A stretch of DNA of 64,000 nucleotides from Synaphobranchus kaupii (Eukaryota > Chordata > Actinopteri > Anguilliformes > Synaphobranchidae): contig JAINUF010000029.1 of NCBI GenBank assembly GCA_029718625.1, positions 125,001 to 189,000 on the forward strand, given 5' to 3'. Of the stretch, positions 57,659-64,000 are shown one piece after another (position 1 is the first letter of the stretch; each line of letters opens with the position of its first letter). The notes below the pieces were generated by a model. It was not told where the DNA came from. It saw nothing but the letters and a program-made list of their open reading frames with translations, and searched no databases. Made by a program: the position numbers and the translations under genes.

Positions 57659-57880
57659 TTTTCTATTGAACTCTATGGAAAAATAAGTCAGGAGAAGAAA
57701 CCCTTCAAGTTATCCAACCATATCTACTGCATATCTGGCAGCAGAGTGATGGTTTGAGGCTCGTTTAATACCTCAGAACCTTGATGACTTACAGCCATTT
57801 TACCAACCATGTATTCCATACTGTTCCAGCATAATTTACAGCTAAATCTAGTCCCACCCACCAATTCCCATAGAGATCCA
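57659..57880. mobile_element. Right arm of the palindromic MITE
   Basis: Starts TTTTCTATTGAACTCTATGG (the loop of the intact copy) and continues through ATCTACTGCATATCTGGCAG, GTATTCCATACTGTTCCAGC and CACCAATTCCCATAGAGATC. Together with 54510-54712 it forms one MITE copy. Confidence 0.8.
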
Positions 57881-58105
57881 TTCACTGTATATACTGTACG
57901 TATATGTATAGGGGCTGGTCTTGGGCTCTTTTTTGTTTTGTTGTGTGTATGTTTGTTGTGTGTCTGGTCTGTTCGTCTTGTCTGTGTTTTTATCTGTAAC
58001 TGTCTATGTATTTGGTATTTCTATGTCTCGCAACTTATATCTTTGGATCCGCTCTGCAATGACATGTTTGATCAGTGATTATTCTTCTAAACGCAATGTT
58101 TTAAA

Positions 58106-59116
58106 ATGGACAGGGTTAAAGGACTGAAAATAATTCATCTTATTATCAGAAGTCTTTCACCAAAAATTGACCTACTTCGAGCATGGGTCGAACAGCATAA
58201 ACCTAATGTTATAACTCTATCTGAAACTTGGCTCACCAACAGACTATCTGACATTGGAATTGAACTTGCTAATTATATACTGTACAGAGCTGACAGAGGT
58301 ACTAGGGGCGGTGGTGTAGCCACTTACGCGTCATCTAACCTGGCTTCTGAGCTAATCATCCCTGAGGTTCAGCCTTTAAATTTTGAATGTATTTTTGTTA
58401 AGGTAACTCTGCATGATAACAAGTACATAACTATCGGAAATATATATAGACCCCCCTCTGCACCTGTTGATTCCTTTAATTGTATGATTTCTACTATAAA
58501 TTCTATCTCCTGTAAGAGTGAACTTGTCATACTTGGTGATTTCAACAAGAACTGGACTGTTAAATCTCTCACTAAAGAGAAAAACATTTTTGGAAATCTA
58601 AACCTAACTCAGCTGATTAGTGAGCCCACACGGGTCACACTCACATCCCAAACACTACTCGACTGGATACTGGTTTCACATCCCAATAGGTTTTTAAAAG
58701 CAGGGGTTATGTCTGACTGCCTCAGTGATCACTCAGCTGTGTACTGTATTTGGAAAATAAAACTAACCAAACTGCCACCCAAACTAATTAAAATCAGACA
58801 ATACAAGAACATGAACATAGATCTCTTCATTAATGACCTGATTGCAATTAATTGGGATAGGTATCAACTAATACCAAATGTTCAAGATGCCTGGGATTCT
58901 TTATTTTCTGAATTTACTGAAGTCATCAATAAGCATGCACCCCTGAAAACAACCAAAGTCAAGGGAAGGCATCTCCCCTGGATAACCTCTGATCTCATTA
59001 GTGTTTTCAGGCAGAGAGATCATGCATGGGTCGCTTTTCGGAAGTCTAAGGATTCTGCTGACTGGGAAAGGTACAGACAGCTCAGAAATACAAGTAAAAC
59101 TATGACGAGAATCTAA
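58106..59116 (+). pseudogene. LINE endonuclease region (336 codons)
   Basis: Apurinic-endonuclease-type domain: LSETWL, GGGVATYAS, NIYRPP, ILGDFN and SDHSAV in the proper order, followed by a linker with KGRHLPWITSDL and RQRDHAWVAFRKS. The frame stops at 59114-59116 (TRI*), but similar coding continues in another frame (NYYRESLAHDLKN), so a frameshift separates it from the reverse transcriptase. A third small shift lies near 59155. Confidence 0.8.
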
Positions 59117-59209
59117 TTACTATAGAGAATCTCTTGCTCATGATTTAAAAAACATAAGCATTTCTGGAATAAAATCAAAACTATAAATAATTCATCAGAT
59201 ACAACTTTA

Positions 59210-60298
59210 TTGAATAAGATAAGATCTAACAATGTTATATTGCATTATCCACTTTTAATTGCGCAAGCATTTAACCAGTATTTCTCCTCGGTTTGTTCTA
59301 CCTCGATTCCTGATTCTTCTACTTCTCCTGGTCATGATTTTAACAATGTATTGGCTAGGTATAGCTCCTTCTCCTTCAGGAGAATCACACCTGTTGAGGT
59401 CCTGGATGCAATTAATGATTTAAAAACTAGCAGTGGACCTGGGTTAGATGGCATGGAATCCAAATTTCTGAAATTACCATCACATATTCTCATGTACCCT
59501 CTTAGGGATCTGTTTAACATGTCCTTATCCACATGTGAATTGCCTGCAATATGGCAATGGTCACGTGTCACTCCAGTTCACAAAGGGGGTGATGCCTTGG
59601 AACTCAACAATTACAGACCAATCTCAATTATTTGCTCTATTGCAAAAGTATTTGAAAAACTAATTTACAACCAACTCTCATCTTATCTTAACAAGTACAA
59701 TATCTTATCACCTTCTCAATCCGGTTTTCGATCAAATCACTCCACCACAACTGCTTTGTTAAAATTAACAAATTATATTTTTTCTGCAAGTAACGATGGT
59801 AAACTAACAGGTGCTATTTTCATTGATTTAACAAAGGCTTTTGATCTGGTTGACCACTATCTTCTCCTAGATAAATTACACTCTACTGGTCTGACACGCA
59901 ACACTCTACTCTGGTTCAACTCTTATCTCCATCACAGAAAACAATGTGTTGTCATACAAGGTAACAAATCTGATACATTAATGCAACAACGAGGCGTGCC
60001 GCAAGGCTCAACCCTAGGTCCACTTCTTTTTTCAATTTTTATTAATGAAATCCCTTCTATCTGTACTAACTGTTGTGCTCAGCTATATGCAGACGACACA
60101 GTAATATACACTTCAAAATCCAACTTATCACATATTGAATCAGCCCTACAGACTGATTTTAATACTTTAATACAAAACTGGCTCATAACCAACAAATTAT
60201 TACTTAACAAAAACAAATCTCACACTATGATCTTAGAAAACTCACCAAAGAATAAAATCTCAATCCAAAGCCACCACATGTGCTATTGCCTGTCTTGA
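59210..60298 (+). pseudogene. LINE reverse transcriptase region
   Basis: Contains SSGPGLDGMESKFLK, VTPVHKGGD, NNYRPISIICSIAKVFEK, GFRSNHSTTTAL, FIDLTKAFDLVDH, GVPQGSTLGPLLF and the catalytic YADD (in LYADDTVIY), all diagnostic of non-LTR retrotransposon RT. The frame breaks near 60280 and the protein continues at 60318 in another frame. Confidence 0.85.
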
Positions 60299-60317
60299 TG
60301 GTACACCACTCGATAAA

Positions 60318-60941
60318 GTGGAGCAAATCAAATACCTGGGAGTATGGCTGGACTCTGAACTTTCATTTAAACACCACATCAGCCAGACTGTCAAGAAAAT
60401 TAATTTCAGTATCGGGACTCTTTATAGATCAAGAAACTGTTTTTCCTTCTCTGTCAGAAAGAAACTTGTGCTCCAACTTATTCTTCCAATATTGGATTAT
60501 GCTGATGTTGTATACCAGGCTGCCTCCACAACTAATCTTCTTCCTCTCAATATAGTCTATAATAGGTTATGTAGATTCGTTCTTGGATGTCCATTTATAA
60601 CTCACCATTGTACAATGTATGAAACACTCAATTGGCCCTTTCCCATTGTAAGAAGACAGAGGCATTGGCTGCAGTTCATTTTTAAATGTATTAATTTCAA
60701 TTTTCCCCATTACTCAAAGCAGCTGATGGTACCCTTCTCTTCCAATTATCAATTGAAACACTCGACACAGCTTTTCTTTTCGGTTCCTTTAGTTTCCAAG
60801 TCACTAACTAAGAAAGCCTTTAAGTTTAAAGCTCCATCTGATTGGAACAATCTACCTGTCAATATCAGATCCATATCTTCTTTTCACTTGTTCAAAACTG
60901 CCCTGTCTTCATATTACATGGTCAGCTGTACATGTACATAA
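60318..60941 (+). pseudogene. LINE polyprotein C-terminus
   Basis: IKYLGVWLDSELSFKHHI, QLILPILDYADVVYQAA and FKAPSDWNNLPVNIRS are the conserved RT thumb and C-terminal words of L2/Rex/CR1-type LINEs. It ends at TAA 60939-60941. The 3' UTR starts here and resumes after the LTR at 62519. Confidence 0.8.
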
Positions 60942-60998
60942 TTATTACCCATATTGTCTCAATCTTATTATTATCATTATTGCTGATACCAACATTTC

Positions 60999-62518
60999 TG
61001 TAACGTTCCGTTCCCTTCCTGTCCGTTTTCCGTGTTTTCCCTGTTTCCCTCCGTGTCATGTTGGATTCCTTTGTCCGTGTTTTCCCTGCTGCTGCAGTCT
61101 GGGCGTCTTCCTCTGTCTTGTTCATTTTATTGTCACTTTTGTTTCCGCCTATCGCTCTCCCTACTCGTTGCATGCATTCCTCACCTCTGTGTTTTGCAAT
61201 CACTCCCGGTTAATTATCACACCTGTTTCTCATTCACTCTTTCATTCCCTGCACTATTTAAACCCCTGGCTGGTTGCTAGTCGGCGCCAGTTCGTTAACT
61301 AACCTACCTTGTCTATGTCATGTCACGCTTCTGGTCCGGTGTTTTTGCAATCCGCTGTGGTTAATCTGCTTACCTGTTCTGCGGTTTGGTAGCTATCCTC
61401 CCGTAACATTCGCTGTTGCATGCTACTTACTTGTCTCCCTTCAAATCTCCAGACGCCGTGGTTCCTGCCTCCCTGTAGCAGTGTTCGTTGTCCCTAAATG
61501 TTGTGTGAGTGTGTTGCGGTACTCCCACCTCCAGCTCGGGTCTAGATCCGCTGCCTAGTCCTGCCTGGCTAACGCTCTCTGTCGTTCCTGTCCGGCCGTG
61601 GCTACCTCCTGTACTTCGGTTACGGTTCCAGGATCCCTGGAGTTCAGCCGGCTCCGACGAGATCTACCCAAGCTACGCCTCACCTCCCAGCCCCGTCGGG
61701 TTTTCGCCAGCTACAACCCTGGCTGTCGTCAAAATCTCCATTAAGACCTCCCGGTCGTAACCCTGTCTGCAGTACCCTGCTACTAACCTCTGCTTTCTAC
61801 CCTTTTGACTCAAGTTGTAAACCCGGTCCAGTTCCTGTGTCAGCCCCGGAGTGAGATTCTCCGCCCAAGTAAAGTCCAGTTTCGGCTTGGAACATTCGCG
61901 CCGTTCCAGAACCTGTACCTGAGTGATTCACCCGGTCCAGTTCCAGTCCAGTCTCGGTGGATAGCCCACCATTCCGTGAGAGTCCAGTTCCGGCTTGGAA
62001 CGTATTCCGTTCCAGCACCCGTTTCCTGAGTGGACCTCCCGGTCCAGTTCCAGTCCAGTTCCTGTCCAGTTCCAGTCCAGTTCCAGTCCAGTTCCTGTCC
62101 CGTGCTGGTGTGTAGCTCACCTCCAGTAAAGTCCAGTTCCGGCTTGGAACAATTGCGTGTCGGCTCCCGTTTTCCTGAGTGGACCTCCCGGTCCAGTTCC
62201 GGTCCAGACCCGGTGCTACACCTCCACCTACCCTGTTCCAGTTCCGGCTTGGAACAGTAGGGCACTTCCTGCACCCAGTCCGGCTTGGACTTCCAGTCCT
62301 GCACCCCTTCGGTTCCGGCTTGGAACCCTCCTTGATTTTCAAGTCCAGCTCCGGCTTGGAGCAGTCCGTGTAGGACTTTATTTATGTTCTGTGTAATTAC
62401 TCTGTTTGCCTTTCCTGTACAGCTTTGGGACTACCCCAACGCTTAATAAATATTCCCTTTTCTTGAATCTGCCTCCTGGTCGTTGCACTTGGGTTCGTCC
62501 CGTATCAGGATCGTAACA
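60999..62518 (+). mobile_element. Solo LTR, 1520 bp, in the LINE 3' UTR
   Basis: Begins TGTAACGTTCCG and ends GGATCGTAACA (TG...CA) with the 5-bp duplication ATTTC at 60994-60998 and 62519-62523. A CTATTTAAACC TATA-like box lies near 61254. A polyadenylation signal AATAAA lies near 62445, followed by a short U5-like part. About 61820-62370 is a degenerate tandem of GTCCAGTTCC and GGCTTGGAAC words. No internal genes remain, so the element probably collapsed by LTR-LTR recombination. Confidence 0.85.
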
Positions 62519-63012
62519 ATTTCTTCACAGTTAAGGAACTAAAGATCCATTTTTTTTTTTTCTTCATGTTGCGTGATGTGTTATTTTTTTTAATTATTAT
62601 TATTATTTTTTTTCTTTTGTTTGTTGTTGTTGTTTATTTGTTTGTTTGCTAGTTTTTTTTGCTGTTCGGTTTCTGTCTTGTGTCACATATGCTGTTGTCT
62701 AATTAATTTGTTGCTATTCCTGTTCTCTGTTAAATGTTGTTAATTGTGTTGATCGGGACCCCCTCGAAAACGAGATGGGTACATCTCAAGGGGTTATTCC
62801 CAATAAAACAAATTTCTAAAAATAAAAAAAATAAAAAAAATGTAATATACACACATATACACACACACAGACGGGCGGTGAAGCATAATGAAATAAGATG
62901 CTTCCATACAGGTGTACTGCATGATACAATTAAGCAGTTAACATCCCATCATGCTCTGCGGCATGTATAAAAATTGCTGAGCGGGCCCAGTTAACCTCAA
63001 TTTTGGATCAAG

Positions 63013-63865
63013 ATGGCAAGAGGAAAAGATCTATGTGACTTTGAAAGAGGGGTCATTATTGGGGCACGGATGCCAGGAGCTTCTGTCACAAAGACTGCTC
63101 AACTGGCTCCTGCTTCAATAGGAACAGTGACTAAAGTGCATTTATATCTATGAGGGAAAACATCAGTAAATAGGGTGGGAAATTGTGGTTGAAAGCGACA
63201 GTGATGCTCGTGCATTAGTGCGATATGTAAAGAAAAACAGAAAAACAACTCTTCCTCAGGTGAGTGAGAGTTCAGTGGTTTTTAAGCCATAGGCACTGGT
63301 CTACAGAGATGTGTAAAACAGTGATATGGTCAGATGAGTCATCCTTCACCATATTCTCGCTAAGTGGGCGAGTGCATGTGTGGCGTACACTAAGAACGGT
63401 ACAGGCCTGAACGCTTGACCCCTACAGTGAGGGGGTCCGGTGACTCTGTTATGCTGAGGGGGGCATTATCCTGGCATGGTTTGGGTCCACTTTTGTCCCC
63501 TTAGAAGGAAGGGTTACTGAAAATCAATACAAAGTTATTCTGAGTGATCCCCTTTATCCTATGATGAAACATTTCTATCCTGATGGGAGTGGTCTCTTCC
63601 AGGATGACAATGCCCCCATCCACAGGGCACGAGGGGTCACTGAATGGTTTGATGAGTATGAAAATGATGTGAATCATATGCTATGGCCTTCACAGTCACC
63701 AGATCTCAACCCAACTGAACACCTAAGGGAGCTTTTGGACCAACGTGTTAGACAGCGCTCTCCACCACCATCATCAAAACACCAAATGAGGGAATATCTT
63801 TTGGAAGAATGGTGTTCCATCCCTCCAGTAGAGTTCCAGAGGTGCTTTGAAGCTGTTCCTTGCTA
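63013..63865 (+). pseudogene. Tc1-like transposase relic
   Basis: ATG at 63013 starts MARGKDLCDFERGVIIGARM, with a helix-turn-helix-like part. After stops and frameshifts come WSDESSFTIF (first catalytic Asp, 63327), DDNAPIHRA (second Asp, about 63602) and SPDLNPTEH (third position Glu, about 63695). The last 101 codons (63561-63863) are an open frame ending AVPC*. The DDE residues are kept but the reading frame is broken. Terminal inverted repeats were not found. Confidence 0.8.
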
Positions 63866-64000
63866 AGACACTTAATGTTGGTTTTTCCTGTTTGTCACCT
63901 GCCTGGTATATAAATACTTCTAAGGTTATATGAACCATTAAAATCATAGGAAAGCACTGTTGAAAATATTGACACAATTGGGAAAATGTTTGAATCTTTA
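63866..64000 (+). other. Gene C intron 1 resumes
   Basis: From about 63918 (TCTAAGGTTATATGAACCAT) the sequence aligns with 20595-20725 of gene B intron 1. The exons for the gene C Ig domains are expected to the right of this window. Confidence 0.65.

Larger units (their letters stand above)
57890..62820 (+). mobile_element. L2-like LINE, near full length but frameshifted
   Basis: A GT-rich 5' part precedes an endonuclease and reverse-transcriptase region, then a 3' UTR interrupted by a 1.5-kb LTR (60999-62518). It ends with a hairpin-like GACCCCCTCGAAAACGAGAT, TCTCAAGGGGTTATTCCCAA, TAAAACAAATTTC and an A-rich tail. That 3' structure with a short terminal repeat fits the L2/CR1 group. Orientation is the same as the receptor genes. 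It lies in intron 1 of gene C. Confidence 0.8.

Noticed and set aside
61797..62342. Minus-strand repeat ORFs rich in ELDWNWTGTG
   Set aside because: Generated by the short tandem words inside the solo LTR. No family resemblance.

Overview
This window is vertebrate, and almost certainly teleost fish, DNA. It has no prokaryotic gene layout. Coding sequence is split into short exons with GT-AG borders, and all of the immune-receptor exons share phase 1 junctions. The mobile elements are types common in fish: a BEL/Pao LTR element, an L2-like LINE, a Tc1 transposase relic, a tRNA-derived SINE and several non-autonomous DNA transposons. More than 25 kb is tandem repeat, including long (CA)n blocks.

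The genes are tandem copies of one immunoglobulin-superfamily receptor of CD2/SLAM (CD48/CD244-like) type, all on the + strand. Gene A (left, partial) shows its transmembrane exon (1632-1721), two short cytoplasmic exons and a very long acidic, repeat-built last exon (4236-6046). Gene B spans about 10.2-51.2 kb. It has a signal-peptide exon (10188-10248) below an interferon-response-like element, a V-like Ig exon lacking the usual cysteines (22230-22520), a C2-like Ig exon with four cysteines (23737-23982), a transmembrane exon (39270-39368) and a duplicated set of cytoplasmic exons ending at 50662. Gene C begins near 52.9 kb with a signal-peptide exon that looks broken, and runs off the right edge. 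Intron 1 of B (about 20.4-20.7 kb) and of C (about 53.9-54.1 kb and the last 100 bases) are recognisably homologous. The regions downstream of A and B are homologous as well.

The most striking feature is that four consecutive gene-B introns carry minisatellites at, or within about 15 bases of, the 5' splice site. In two of them the splice donor itself is part of the repeat unit. The 44-bp unit (2013-4146, 39660-40916, 41580-47862) carries exon end plus GGTAAGCTG, giving well over a hundred tandem donor sequences. The 50-bp unit (49729-50028) carries six copies of CAG|GTAAGTA. The intron between the C2 and transmembrane exons (23983-39269) is about 15 kb made almost wholly of three interleaved minisatellites in a higher-order arrangement.

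Mobile elements fill the rest. A BEL/Pao element (11199-17714, minus strand) has two 534-bp LTRs that look identical and TATAC target duplications, but lacks the integrase core. It split an older DNA transposon. Three LTR-like insertions with TG...CA ends and 5-bp target duplications lie at 2243-2956 (inside the donor array), 54718-57657 (inside a palindromic MITE) and 60999-62518 (inside the 3' UTR of an L2-like LINE). A Tc1-like transposase relic sits at 63013-63865. All calls come from reading the sequence. No database or expression evidence was available.
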